From contig NC_068938.1 of assembly GCF_016801865.2 (NCBI RefSeq), positions 128,710,323 to 128,774,322 of the forward strand: 64,000 nt of DNA, written 5' to 3'. The DNA is from Culex pipiens pallens (taxonomy: Eukaryota > Arthropoda > Insecta > Diptera > Culicidae). The position numbers and the translations under genes were made by a program. Positions 10,289-21,831 of this stretch are shown piece after piece. Each line of letters opens with the position of its first letter. Position 1 is the stretch's first letter. The notes beneath the pieces are model-generated. The model saw nothing but the letters and a program-made list of their open reading frames with translations. It searched no databases and was not told the DNA's origin.

Positions 10289-10350
10289 CATTGATAACAC
10301 TACACGACAGAACAAAACTTGTATCATGCGCAGTACGATATCTCAACAGT
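10289..10350. repeat. Left piece of older outer element
   Basis: CACTACACGACAGAACAAAA through GCGCAGTACGATATCTCA is repeated, inverted, at about 20115-20170, next to the AGAGAAAAGGCTTCCCC block. Here the SINE at 10351 interrupts it. The outer element resumes at 13507 after the 9-bp duplication CTCAACAGT. Confidence 0.6.
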
Positions 10351-11224
10351 AAAAAGTAAAGTAAATCTTTCCCTGTTCCTGAGGGGAACATCCGTGAAGA
10401 GTATCGGGCCCGGCATTTACAAAGCGGATTCAGTGACAGTTTATTAATCAACTTAATTTTAACATGTTATGTAAAGTATGCACTTGGGAAGAAACCGGTC
10501 AATTCAAATAGGGAGTAGCGGTAGCTAATGCGTCCATCCCGGGAATTCCCGGGACAAAAATCCCGGGATTTTTCCAAAACCAGGAATTTTTATGAAATTG
10601 TCCCGGGAAATCCCGAAATAGAAAAAAAAACAAATTTTATTCTGGAAATTCAGATTTGGTTTTCACGATAACAAGTTGATTACTTAGTAATCGATAAGAA
10701 TTTTAAAGCATTTTTATTCGGCATTTATCAGCATTCATTTGGCTTATTAGGGAAAATTGTTAAAATTTTAAATATTTTTTATTTAATATATATTTTTAAA
10801 AGCATGGGTATTATATTTACGTATTTTACGTACACAGCTAAAAATGTAGTAATCCAGCTGCGTGTAAAAGTGCTGGGTGTAAAATAAATATTGCATTATT
10901 TTATGCAATTTTATGTAATGTTATGCCCTGAAATATGTAGCCCATCAGTATAGGAACGTGGCGTCGCTATTTTTAGACCACGTTTTCCACTTTTTCTCAT
11001 CGAAACCGACTACTTTATCGACTTCATTTTGCTGGGCGAGATAGGACGCCGTCTATTTTTAGACGATGACTCAGCACTTTTACACTCTTGCGCTTAAAAA
11101 AACCAGGTGGCAGCACGATGTAACGCCACGTCCCTATGGGAAACCTACTAGAAATGTCAAGCTGATATATGCGTTTATCCGAAATGTCAAGCTGATATAT
11201 GCGTATATCCTAACGGCTTTACAT

Positions 11225-11299
11225 CGGTCGGATGGCCAAGTGGGCTAAGGTGCCAGTTCTTACTGTTGGTGCTGGGGTTGAATCCCGTCGGTTGCAACT
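11225..11299 (+). repeat. tRNA-like sequence inside the hAT-like element
   Basis: An A-box-like TGGCCAAGTGGGC and a B-box-like GGGTTGAATCCC are spaced as in a tRNA with a variable arm. The B-box lacks the usual C, and flanking stems do not pair well. It is probably a captured SINE head rather than a functional tRNA gene. Confidence 0.5.
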
Positions 11300-11830
11300 T
11301 TTTTTTTGTATTTGCAAAAATTGTACATGCAGTGTGCAATATTAAGTGTTTATTTTGAAGAAGGTGATGTGCATGCTTTTGCATGCGATTTTACCAACGG
11401 ATTTTTTGCTGTGTATGTTTATGATTTTGAATTTGAAAAAAAAATATAACTTTATTTTTCATCGAATTCAGGAAGCTGTTGATGCATTTTTTCCATAATG
11501 TTTTGATTGTCTTCATTAAAACTGGAACAGAGCAATCAGTACACCGATTTCCAAATTTATTGCTTTAAAATGTCCTGTAACTATTCTGAGTGTAGTGTTG
11601 ATTTTCCGCAGCTGACAGAAGTCACTCAAAGATATCTTTTCAAATACGTTTCAAATAAAACATGAAATTTGATCTAAAATTTGCATTAACCGGTATTATA
11701 TTATTTGTTTCTGCTTCTAGTTTTTTTTATTACACTTACAAAGATTTTTTTCTGGTATTTCTAGTCATTTCATATACAAAAATAAATTAAACAAATATAT
11801 TTATAAAAAAAATCAATTTGAATCACAATA

Positions 11831-11946
11831 TACCGTCATCAGGGGTGACATTAGGTCTAGAGGGTAAGATTGGGTCATACAAAATAGCTGAAGTTTGTAT
11901 GACCCGATCTCACCCCCCAAACCCAATGTCATCCCTAATGACGGTA
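11831..11946. repeat. 116-bp near-perfect hairpin element
   Basis: TACCGTCATCAGGGGTGACA pairs with the complement ending GATGACGGTA, with a further inner pair around GATTGGGTCATACAAA. It abuts the TTAA target of the next element. It is a small MITE. A related motif (CCAATGTCACCCC, GGGGTGAGATTGGGTCA) appears near 37018-37055. Confidence 0.65.
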
Positions 11947-11951
11947 TTTAA

Positions 11952-12858
11952 CCCTCTAACGCCCAGAGCTGTTTGCTTATCGTAAAAATAGTAAATGGCT
12001 TAACTTTGGTACAATAATGCAGGAAATACATTACTTTGACCCATAAACATCGAATTGGGGGAAAAAAGTATAATTTGAAGTGGTGCACCAGAGCACCATC
12101 AGGAAGATAAGCAACTTTTTTTTAAACCACAAAATCTCGTTTTTTTTCAAATCTATTGGTTCATTTGTTTGAAAACGCTTCGAAATGTGTTAAAAACTTG
12201 CTTACTTAATCTTTGCTGTAAGTCCATATTTCTGAAGCATTAACTACAAATTCTAAAATCTCTGCATTTTCAGGTTTCTTTGATTGGCTCATTCAAAACC
12301 CACAAACAACCATTTTCGTGAAAAATGAGGAAAATAATAAAACTATTGGCCTAATAACAATGTTTTGTCTTGTTTATGAGTAGTCAAAACGTTTATAAAC
12401 TTTTGTTTTGATAAAAATAAGCTTTTTCTGTAATTTAGAAAAAAGTGCTCCTGAATATATAGTTCCTCATATGCCTAGGTGGTGCTCTGGTGCACCAAAT
12501 GAAAAAGGTTGAAAAACACTTAAAACCGGTCCAAACTCACAACGTTATTCACAAGGGTTCTTGTCCAAGGTTCAAATGATAGCAAAACATTTTTTGCTTC
12601 ATAAAATTTTGTATTTGGTAATTTTTACGGGCTTCCGAAAACAGGTCTTATTTATTTCCATAAAATTGGCCCACTTTTGTTTACATTTCACACTGTAACT
12701 TTGCTTGTGCTTAACCAAATTTGATGAAATTTTGGGAGATGTTAGTATACATTCTACATGAACACCTGCTACTTAAAGCACCATGAAAATTTGTGTCAGT
12801 TCCGAGATATTTGAGTTCAAAGTTTTGGTGCTCTGGAGCAACCATGGGCGGGAGAGGG
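11952..12858. mobile_element. piggyBac-like MITE, 907 bp
   Basis: TTAA (11948-11951) followed by CCCTCTAACGCCCA, and TGGGCGGGAGAGGG followed by TTAA (12859-12862). The TTAA duplication plus a CCC terminus is the piggyBac hallmark. It contains an internal inverted GGTGCTCTGGTGCACC motif and no long reading frame. Relatives are at 20178-20793 and 34648-35025. Confidence 0.75.
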
Positions 12859-13737
12859 TTAATGTTGTGGTTATTTTATAATCCAAAGCACGTCACATAA
12901 AAAAAATAATATTTTTAAAATTCCTTTTAAACTATCTAAAAATTGCTATCCTTGTCGATTCAAGTGAAGATTATCATCAATTAATATTATTGAGCTTATT
13001 CTATGATTTTAAGCTTGAAAACATAATCAATATAATGAAAACATAGATTTTATGACTGTTTCAAAAATTTCCCGGGATCCCGGGAATTCCCGGGATTTCA
13101 AAAATATTTTTCCCGTTTCCCGGGAAATTCAAAACTCGGGGAAATTGGACGCCCTAGCGGTAGCAAAAGCAAGCCAGAGAGGGTGAAGAAAAGCCCCAAG
13201 AAAACGTTCCCTCTCTTTTGTTCTGCCGTTCGTTAAGCTGTTTCTTGACCCCCTTTCTATTGAAGAGTATACCGGCCCTTAAGGTTAATGCGAGGGTTAA
13301 TGTTAACATTCCATAGGTTGTCTTCCTAAGGTGTCTTGATAAGGTCCAGTTTGTGGCGATACACTACCTTCCCTTTACTAAGCAATCGAATCCAGAAGGG
13401 AAAAGATCACCAGTTATGTTGGCCCGAGCCGGGATTTGAACCCTGATTTACCCGCTTACGAGGCGGAAGCGTTACCACTGGGCTACGTGGCTCGGTCCTC
13501 AACAGTCCTCAGAGAAAAGGCTTCCCCGAAACCGATACAAACGACAGAATTTGATTTTATGTCCACGCGGACTTACCAGATTTTGGTGAATTTTTTAGCA
13601 TAAAAAATCGAGCAATATACATGAACATGGAAGCGCCTGGTTCATAGCCATTTCCTTTAAGCACAACGAAAACAACCAATACAAATGTATAAAAATGTTG
13701 TCAAGTTCGGGGGTTCCACAACTAGCTTTTTTTGTAC

Positions 13738-14613
13738 CGTAAAACGGGGTGACATTGATAGGTTTGCGCATTTTTCCGCAAAATGAAGAGTACAATTAAA
13801 ATACGTACGGAATGATTTAGAATAAAACTGACCGTCGTAGAGAAGAGTTCAAAGCACATCAAAAAGAACTTTTCATAAAACTTAGAAAAGTTTAAGAAGT
13901 TAGTTAACTATGGTTAAGAAAATGTTGATGAAAGTCATTATTTTAAACTTCTTAAAGTGTCATAATTTTCTCAATGAACATGATTTTGAATCGGAAAACG
14001 GAATTCATTTTCGGATTTTTTGGACAATTTTCTACTAGAAGAAGGGTAAATAAGTTTTTAAATAGTAAATAATATGTGTTTTTGAAACAAAGTTTCAGTT
14101 GAACAAATTTCATGACAATTGTGAAAACTAGTGATTCGTGCTTCGAATTCAGTATAAAATGCAATATAAATCGATAATTTTATAAACAAAACTAGTTTTA
14201 ACAAATTTCAAGCAAAGTTCCGACTTTTTTACAATTTTACCCAAAACTTATACGTATTTTGTTAAAAAGCTTATAAACTTAGTTAACTAATTATAAACAA
14301 TGATTTTTTTTCTATATCAGCTGCATTAGTAATGGTACATTTAACGTACAAATAAAGTTTGAACATCTTAAATATGATTTTAACAAGAAAATCAATGACT
14401 ATCAAATTCACCCAGGAATTGAAACTTAGAATTTTTAACGTAACTATTTTTCTAAACACTATTGAACAAAACTTTTTTTACAAAATAGTGCATGGACTTT
14501 GTGTTGTCTACCCTAGTACATGTTTTGAAAATAATAATATTGAGAAAAACCATACCTGTTGGAAAATATTCCAAAAACAAATTGATATCCTATCAAAGTC
14601 ACCCCGGTTTACG
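13738..14613. mobile_element. 876-bp TIR element with GTAC duplication
   Basis: The ends CGTAAAACGGGGTGAC and GTCACCCCGGTTTACG are flanked by GTAC (13734-13737 and 14614-14617). The empty site TTTTTTGTACGATTATC survives at about 18577-18593. A shorter element with the same ends lies at 35035-35247 with GTGC duplications. The interior is AT-rich without a convincing frame. Confidence 0.75.
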
Positions 14614-14696
14614 GTACGATTATTAAAATATTTTTTGTTAACTGAGATTTTATGTATCTCATAGGTCTATGTGTACTTCAGGATGTCCATGGTCAT

Positions 14697-15690
14697 TAGG
14701 GTGTTTCATCCAAACAAAAAAGTTCTCAGAATCAGGCAAACCGAGGTTCTCCTAGTAGAGGATACCCATAGGGACTCTCATGCCAAATATCAGCCCGTTT
14801 GGTTGAGAATTGGCCTGTCCCCAGCGGTTCAAAGTTTACATGGAAATTACTATGGGATTTTTGTGCTTTTCGTTCAATCGTTCCTACAGGTCTGGAGACA
14901 ACATGGATTCACTCGGAATAAAGACAGGTGTGTAGGGGATGGTCCAATGAACAAATTCCAGAAGGAATTAGGGTTGTCCATTCTGTCCCCAAGGTGCGCA
15001 TTGGATCGACGTCCGGTGTCTCCAGAATCATCGATTCACCCTTCAAATGTGCGCATTGTCCTTAGTATGCTATGACAGCTAGGTGAAAATTACGACGCCC
15101 CATGTCAGACGGTGAACACGTGGAGAAGCATCGATTGCATTATTATTACAAAATCATCATGTTACGTTATTCAGAATAGTTCAAATTGTTACAGGAACAT
15201 CAAAAATTGTAATTTCATTACTTTAAAGAATGTTTCTGAGTCAAAACTTGAGTGTATGCTCGGCCACGTGTTCACCGTCTGACATGGGGCGTCGTAATTT
15301 TCACCTAGCTGTCATAGCATACTAAGGACAATGCGCACATTTGAAGGGTGAATCGATGATTCTGGAGACACCGGACGTCGATCCAATGCGCACCTTGGGG
15401 ACAGAATGGACAACCCTAATTCCTTCTGGAATTTGTTCATTGGACCATCCCCTACACACCTGTCTTTATTCCGAGTGAATCCATGTTGTCTCCAGACCTG
15501 TAGGAACGATTGAACGAAAAGCATAAAAATCCCATAGTAATTTACATGTAAACTTTGAACCGCTGGGGACAGGCCAATTCTCAACCAAACGGGCTGATAT
15601 TTGGCATGAGAGTCCCTATGGGTATCCTCTACTAGGGGAACCTCGGTTTGCCTGATTCTGAGAACTTTTTTGTTTGGATGAAACACCCTA
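14697..15690. mobile_element. Foldback element with 427-bp arms
   Basis: TAGGGTGTTTCATCC begins two nearly identical inverted arms (14697-15123 and 15264-15690) around a 140-bp AT-rich spacer. The direct repeat ATGGTCAT (14689-14696 and 15691-15698) fits an 8-bp hAT-type duplication. The empty site survives at about 18702-18716. Open frames on both strands are mirror images of the arms and not genes. Confidence 0.85.
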
Positions 15691-15760
15691 ATGGTCATCC
15701 AAGGTTAAGATCTACGAATCTACCGTCGCAACAAGCTAGAGTCTCGGACGTCAGTCCAAC

Positions 15761-16090
15761 TAGACCAGACCAAATGTTTGAACCGAAAATTTGCCAGCAT
15801 TTCAACAAGCGTCTTGCAAATTTCTTTGTCATACTGGCCATGTGTAACATAACCACATGCGCCTTTTTTAAACATAATTTTTGTTCCAACACATTTTGGA
15901 ATGGGTCCTTATTACCTGCAATCAATGGCCTTGCTGAATTGCCTTTTACTATAAAACAAAATCACACCACTTGGTACCCCGTACACAATCTCGTATAATT
16001 CTGGCAATTGCACAAATAAAATAAATAAAAACATATTTTTAAAACGCAATCAACCCAGCACCGTTATCAGCTCATCATGCATTTCGCAGT
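15761..16090. other. Intergenic sequence upstream of first hexamerin
   Basis: This is AT-rich unique-looking DNA with no convincing frame. It probably contains proximal regulatory sequence of the hexamerin gene, but no specific site could be recognised. Confidence 0.3.
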
Positions 16091-16095
16091 CATCC

Positions 16096-16130
16096 TATAA
16101 AGGAAAGCATTTGCTCGCGACTCCAGTCTA
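16096..16130 (+). promoter_or_regulatory. Core promoter of hexamerin A
   Basis: TATAAAG at 16096-16102 is followed 29 bp later by an Inr-like CCAGTC (A at 16125). The start codon is at 16144, giving a leader of about 19 nt. Confidence 0.65.
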
Positions 16131-16143
16131 GTCGCGTGCCAAG

Positions 16144-18270
16144 ATGCGTCCGGTTGTGATCCTCGCGGGGATCTTCTCCGTGTTCTGCCTGCTGCAGACT
16201 TGCCACGGTGCAGCTGAGGGGGTTAAGTATGGTGAGTTTTGATTTGAGGATTGTTGGATTGGGGGATTGATTTTTGATTTTTAACCTTCAGCGAACAAGG
16301 ATCTCCTGGTGAAGCAAAAGTTCTTCTTTGAGATTCTTCGCAACATCTATCAGCCATTGGAGTTTGAGGAGTATCTGCCGTACACTAAATCTTGGGTTGA
16401 AGATGATACCAAGTACACGGATTATGCAAAGGTGTCGGAGTTCTTCGCATTGTTCAAGACGGGATTTCTTCCGAAAGGAGAGATCTACACAATTTTCAAT
16501 TATTGGTACATGAAGCAGACGCAGCTGTTGTTCAACTTCTTCTACTATTCCGCTGACTGGGACACGTTGTATAAAAATGTGGTTTGGGCTCGTGAGAACA
16601 CCAACGAGGGAATGTTCATGTACGCGGTTACATTGGTTGTGTTGCATCGTAAAGATTTGCAAGGAGTTGGATTGCCGGCAGTGTACGAGCTGAACCCGTA
16701 CATGTTCTTCAACGGAGATCTTATTCACGATGCCATGGTGAAAAGAATGTACGATTCGGAGTATGGGTTCCACTCGGTTGGCAAGCTGAACAGAGCTTTG
16801 AGCAATTTTACTTCGAAATTTTCCACTAATTACTATGGAGAAGGAAAAATGGCTTATTTCACGGAGGACATTGGAATGAACGCATACTACTTCTACTACA
16901 TGATGGAATACATTAACTTCCTGGGAGGTGACGAATTCGGATTGAAATACGATCGTCGTGGAGAGCTGTTCCTGTACATGCACCAGCAGCTGATGGCTCG
17001 TTACAACCTTGAACGGCAATCAAATACGATGGACTTTGTCGAGATGTTGCAGTGGAACTTCCCCTTAAAGACCGGATACAACCCAATGCTGCGCTATTGG
17101 AACGGCGTTCCCATGCGATCCCGAGACAGCGAGTTCACCTTGAAGGGTTACGATCCGATGAAGTTGCAAACCATGCTGGAGATCGAGCAACGTTTCAAGC
17201 GGGTTATCGATCTTGGATACTACACTTTGAGCAATGGAACGGTCGTCAGCTTCCGAGCTCCAGAAGCCGTTGATTTCCTCGGAAACATGATGGGAGGAAA
17301 CGCCGACAGCATTGACCGGGATTATTTTAAGGCATACGGCATATTTGCTCGCATGATCCTCGCTCAAGGAGACTTTTACGGATTCACGTCCGATCTCTGG
17401 CCGGGTGCCGTTATGCAAATGGAAACATCAATGCGCGATCCAATCTACTACCAATTCGTGGAACGTGCGCTTGATCTTTACTGGCGTTTCAAATCCTACC
17501 TGCCACCGTACACCAACGACGAGCTGAACTTCCCTGGAGTTGAGATCAAAGAGTTTTCCAGCGACAAATTGATCACCTACTTCGAACAGTTCGACGCTGA
17601 CATCAGCAACGGACTACCCTTCAACTACAAGAATTCCCAACAAAAAAGCACCTGGGATTTCCGCGTATTCGCTCACAAAAAGCGAATCAATCACAAACCG
17701 TTCAACTACACCTTAACCGTAACATCCGAAACCTCCGGCAAGGGAGTCGTCCGGATGTACATGGGACCAAAGTTCACCAACATCAAACAGCTAACCCTGC
17801 TCAAGAAGTACTTCGTCGAGATGGATCAGTACATGGTGGACCTGGTCGCCGGAGAAAATCTAATCAAGCGCAGCACACGCGACTTTTACTACAACATCCG
17901 CGATCGTACGACCTACACCGAACTGTACAAACGAACCATGCGGGCGATCAAGGACGAGGAGCCACTTCCCCTGGATCTTTCCGAAGCCCACTGTGGATGG
18001 CCGGATCGACTGCTTCTCCCCAAGGGACTCCCCAACGGATACGAGCTGACGTTCTACTTCGTGATCAGTCCGTTCCGAGCGCCGAAGGTAGCGCAGTACT
18101 CGACGTACGATGCGACGATCAGCTGTGGAGCGGGTTCCGGGTCGAAGTACACGGATGATCTTCCGTTTGGGTTCCCGTTCGATCGGGACTTGGATGTCGG
18201 TTCGTTCGTGACCAAGAATATGCTCTTCAAGGACGTGCTCATTTATCACTTTGATCATATGGGCAATTGA
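16144..18270 (+). CDS. Hexamerin A (larval storage protein)
   Basis: Exon 1 (16144-16231) encodes a signal peptide (MRPVVILAGIFSVFCLLQ). A short GT/AG intron (16232-16291) joins in phase to exon 2 (16292-18270), giving 688 residues, the usual hexamerin length. The hemocyanin-superfamily layout is clear: N domain (KQKFFFEILRN onward), all-helical M domain with WARENTNEGMFMYA, SMRDPIYYQF near the middle, and a C domain with AHCGWPDRLLLPKG (H596). Hexamerins have lost hemocyanin copper ligands and are secreted by larval fat body as hexameric amino-acid stores. The sequence is rich in Tyr and Phe, like arylphorins or LSP-1. N-glycosylation sequons NFT, NYT and NGT are present. It is paralogous to the gene at 21832-23984 but with less biased codon use. 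Confidence 0.95.
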
Positions 18271-18327
18271 GACAGATTATTTCCACTCATAGAACATAGC
18301 TCTTAAGTTAAGTATATGCTTGAATAC

Positions 18328-18337
18328 AATAAATAAA
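18328..18337 (+). terminator. Overlapping poly(A) signals of hexamerin A
   Basis: AATAAATAAA holds two overlapping AATAAA hexamers 58 bp after the stop codon. The repeat-derived element starts about 15 bp further on. Confidence 0.7.
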
Positions 18338-18351
18338 CATCATGAAATGAT

Positions 18352-20170
18352 CAGAGAAAAGGCTTCCCCGAATCCGATGCAATAGACAGAATTTGATTTA
18401 TCTTACCAAAATTTGGTAAATTTTTTAACATTAAAAAATCGAAAAAAAAAATATATGAGCCATCTACAAGAATATGGAAGCGCCTGGTTCATATCCATTT
18501 CCTTTAAGCACAACGGAAACAACCAATACAAATGTATGAAAAAGTTGTCAAGTTCGGGGGGTCCACAACTAGCATTTTTTGTACGATTATCAAAATAAAT
18601 ATTAAAAGTTGAAAATTAAAATATTTGAAAAAAAAAGTTTTTTTTTATTTATTTAATTACTTAAATTTTATGTATCTCATAGGTCTATGTGTACTTCGGG
18701 ATGTCCATGGTCATCCGAGGACTCTCTGGAGTTAAGATCTACGAGTCTACCGCCGTAACAAGCAAGACGTCGTAGGATTTTGACCCCAGATCATTTGCGT
18801 ATAGCATCAGTACACATGGTAGACTACTATATGCATGTGTTGGGATGTCCATGGTCATCCAAGGACTCTCTGGCGTTATGATCTACGAGTCTACCGTCGT
18901 AACAAGCAAGAGGTCGTCGAATTTTTACCCCGGATCATGTGCGTATAGAATCAGTGCATACGCTAAACTACTATATGAATGTGTTGGGATGTCCATTGCC
19001 ATCCAAAGACTCTCTGGAGTGTTGGGAATGTGTTGGGATGCCTTGGTCATCATGCTTGTTAAGGCGGTAGACCCGTAGTATTCAACTTCAGGGAGTCCTC
19101 GGATGATTATGGACATCTCAACACATTATTTTGTTGTTTTTTTTTACAGGGTCGGAATCTGCTACCAGACACCTGAGAATCCATTTCTCAGGTAGTGTGG
19201 GGTTGGGAAAAAATTTCCCGACCCACTAAACCAGTCCTTGAACGCCGTGCCCTTTTCCCCCCGGGACCACCTTTCGGTATAACTTCGGGGGGAGGCGTTG
19301 CATTTTCTGCACTAGTCTAATTACAGGATCCATGCCGGGAACCATTTCCTGTTCCACATATGAGTCCATGCGAGGGTTTAACCGCGCCCAAGAATCGCGT
19401 TGCCTTTGATCGGCTAGTCATATGCAGCCCTCTCCTTGGACCATCGAGACGTGTACCGATTTGGTAGAGCCGACCATCATAACGTGCTCTCCTTCACAGC
19501 CACACTCGTGGGTTTTCGACTAGGCCCCTAGTCGTTCCTCCTCTGATCGTCTCTCCATTTCCGCTGGAGTGCCGAAACACATTCATACAGTAGTCTACCA
19601 TATGTACTGATGCTATACGCACATGATCCGGGGTCAAAATTCGACGATCTCTTGCCTGTTACGGCGGTAGACTCGTAGATCTTAACTCAAGAGAGTCCTT
19701 GGATGACCATGGACATCCCGAAGTACACATAGACCTATGAGATAGATACAATTTAAGTAATCAAATAAATAAAAAAAAACTTTTTTTTTCAAATATTTTA
19801 ATTTTAAACTTTTAATATTTATTTTGATAATCGTACAAAAAGTGCTAGTTATGGACCCCCCGTACTTGACAACATTTGTATACATTTGTATTGGTTGTTT
19901 CCGTTATGCTTGAAGGAAATGGCTATGAACCAGGCGCTTCCATATTCTTGTAGATGGCTCATATAATTTGGAGGAGACGCATGGTTTTTTTTTTCAAATT
20001 GTTCGATTTTCGTTTTTTTTTATGTTAAAAAATTTGCCAAACTTTGGTAAGTCCGCGTAGACATAAAATCAAATTCTGTCGATTGCATCGGATTCGGGGA
20101 AGCCTTTTCTCTGATGAACCGATGAGATATCGTACTGCGCATGATACAAGTTTTGTTTTGTCATGTAGTG
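18352..20170. mobile_element. Long-inverted-repeat element between the hexamerins
   Basis: CAGAGAAAAGGCTTCCCCGA starts the left arm (18352 to about 18800). Its complement, about 400 bp, closes the right side (about 19590-20112), followed by a further 55 bp (to GTAGTG) missing on the left. The interior carries tandem blocks of about 150 bp (18690-19070) around GGGATGTCCATGGTCATCC, and a 19140-19560 insert of different, GC-richer sequence. The same left arm is found at 13507-15760, and an isolated block at 24166-24320. Confidence 0.7.
19145..19565. repeat. GC-richer insert in the inverted-repeat element
   Basis: It begins CAGGGTCGGAATCTGCTACC and lacks the AT bias and inverted symmetry of its host element. 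It contains no frame. The style, with CCCCTAGTCGTTCCTCC near the end, resembles an untranslated region of a non-LTR retrotransposon, but this is only an impression. Confidence 0.3.
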
Positions 20171-20177
20171 TTATTAA

Positions 20178-20793
20178 CCCTCTACAACCCAATCCCGCCT
20201 CTAGACGGGCTTCGATTTAAAAAATCGTCAAAAATCCATTTTTCAACCAATTTTTGATCTTCAAAAAGCATTGGAAAGAAGAACTTTTAAAATTTTGGAA
20301 ATTTTAGGGTATGAAGTTTGACTTGTTTTATGTGACTTTGCCAATGTTTTTAAAAATGTAATTTTTTTAGGGGTCAACTTTGGCTGTGTTTTTTACTAAC
20401 ATTTCCTATATTTTAAGTAAAAAGAAGTATGCAGTAATTTTTCTAGTGCCCCAGACTATGCCTCTACGCATTTATTTACAATTTAAATGATAATGGTTCC
20501 ATTTTATAGCAGAAAATGTGAAAAACATGCAAAAAATTGTAAAAGTTACTGTAAAAACATGAAACAATTAGATAGGCAAAATGTAATGATAGGAGGTGGT
20601 AGAGTGGGCCAAATACTACCAAAAACAAACATAAACTTAACAAGATAAATGCAAATTAAAATACTAAAAATGAAACAAGAAAAATATAAAACAAGAGAAG
20701 TAAAGTTTTTCGAGGAACAAAAGTTGCTCAGAATGACCTCCTGAACAAGGGAAAAATAAAAAAAATTCAAAAAAAAATTTGGGCAGTAGAGGG
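20178..20793. mobile_element. piggyBac-like MITE, 616 bp
   Basis: TTAA (20174-20177) plus CCCTCTACAACCC, and TTGGGCAGTAGAGGG plus TTAA (20794-20797). It shares long interior stretches (CAAAAGTTGCTCAGAATGAC) with 34648-35025 (inverted) and 6273-6400. Confidence 0.75.
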
Positions 20794-20797
20794 TTAA

Positions 20798-21760
20798 CAA
20801 AAAAGTGCGTTTTCTACCATTTTGGCGTACATCTCGTGTAGATCAAGAGGTAGAAATTTGAAATTTTCGACAAACTTTCATGCAATTTTCTTCTCTACAA
20901 TTAAGCCGAAGACACCGAAGTCAAAAAACGGCATCTAATAATGTTAGATTTTGTTTAACACCCTGGCTGGAAGATCGTCACCCTGTATTTCAGTAAATTC
21001 AAAAGTTAGCCTTTATCATGTATTCCAACTCTTCTGAAAACACCCTTTGGCAAGGACGTCAAATAAAAGAGTTTACAATTTATTCCACTTAATGTCGCCT
21101 TTCTGAGCACTGTGATAATGGGGACGCATGGTTTTAAATAAAAGTGCATTATTTTGGTTGAAGTATGACCACCCAATTTTTGTGGCTGATGAAGCCAAAT
21201 CGTCACATGTGAATTAAACAGTTGCATTAATGTTCCATGTTATGATATATCGTGGCAAGAACAAAACTTCAGACGGTTTTAAACATGGGACAAATAAGTA
21301 TTTGTAAAAGCATTTTTTTTTTTGTAATTTCGGTTAATATTTATCATTAAAATAAATTAGATTTTAAATGACGAATAACTTCATAAAGTTTGGCGGATTT
21401 TAATAAACTTTGATGCAAAATTACCAAACACGACAACATCAGCGAGCACATGAACGCGGAATGAAACTCAAAGTATGAATGCAGTTTATTGAATCCAGCA
21501 GTTTTCCCGCACGGATGCATATGCTGTTCCATTTTTGATAATTTGCCACAAGCCATCGCTTAATATGACCTCTCAAATCAATAGGTGAAGTTCGAACGTT
21601 CATTGATCCCGGCTATTCTACCTAGAATGGCACCAAAATGCGATTGCAGAGCATTTGGCAACCGTTATCGGAAATGCACTTACATAAGAAGAAATTCGGT
21701 TCTGAATGAGAGGGAGCGCAAAATCACCTAGATTGATAACGCGTGGGGATCGCCGGACGG
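20798..21760. other. Intergenic sequence upstream of hexamerin B
   Basis: No convincing reading frame or repeat boundary was found. The last 250 bp are less AT-rich and may hold fat-body regulatory sites, but none was identified specifically. Confidence 0.3.
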
Positions 21761-21763
21761 GGG

Positions 21764-21806
21764 TATAAAAGCTGCTGATCGTTCGTTTGGAAAAGCATCC
21801 TCAGAG
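21764..21806 (+). promoter_or_regulatory. Core promoter of hexamerin B
   Basis: TATAAAA at 21764-21770 lies 62 bp upstream of the second exon-1-type start codon (21832). An Inr-like TCAGAG lies at 21801-21806. The strong TATA box fits a highly expressed storage-protein gene. Confidence 0.65.
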
Positions 21807-21831
21807 CAGTGCTCGAACTGGAGAGAACAAG

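Larger units (their letters stand above)
10525..13155. mobile_element. hAT-like non-autonomous element, 2.6 kb
   Basis: The ends GCGTCCATCCCGGGAATTCC and, inverted, GGGCGTCCAATTTCCC carry repeated CCCGGGAATTCCCGGG palindromes. The flanks repeat TAGCGGTAG (10516-10524 and 13155-13163), so an 8- to 9-bp duplication. No transposase frame is present. Inside are a tRNA-like sequence (11225-11299), a 116-bp hairpin (11831-11946) and a piggyBac-like MITE (11952-12858). It is inserted in a SINE. Confidence 0.75.
10351..13497 (-). repeat. tRNA-derived SINE split by a 2.6-kb hAT-like element
   Basis: The direct repeat CTCAACAGT (10342-10350 and 13498-13506) brackets a minus-strand SINE. Its tRNA-like head (CGT-like anticodon loop, B-box GGGTTCAAATCCC) is at about 13427-13497, and its 3' end, ending in AAAGTAAATCTTTCCC read inverted, is at 10351. 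The body is interrupted by the element at 10525-13155. A shorter relative with its own 10-bp duplication lies at 55571-55894. Confidence 0.8.
13507..15760. repeat. Right piece of the older outer element, with two nested insertions
   Basis: AGAGAAAAGGCTTCCCCGAA and the following 230 bp match 18352-18590. The match resumes at 14618 (GATTATTAAAATATTTTTTG) and again at 15699 (CCAAGGTTAAGATCTACGA). The two gaps are exactly the elements at 13738-14613 and 14697-15690. Confidence 0.75.

Noticed and set aside
14671..15698. Two 130-codon frames on opposite strands with almost the same protein
   Set aside because: They are mirror images in the arms of a foldback element.
18690..19070. A CRISPR-like repeat array
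   Set aside because: Units are about 150 bp, diverged and inside a eukaryotic inverted-repeat element.
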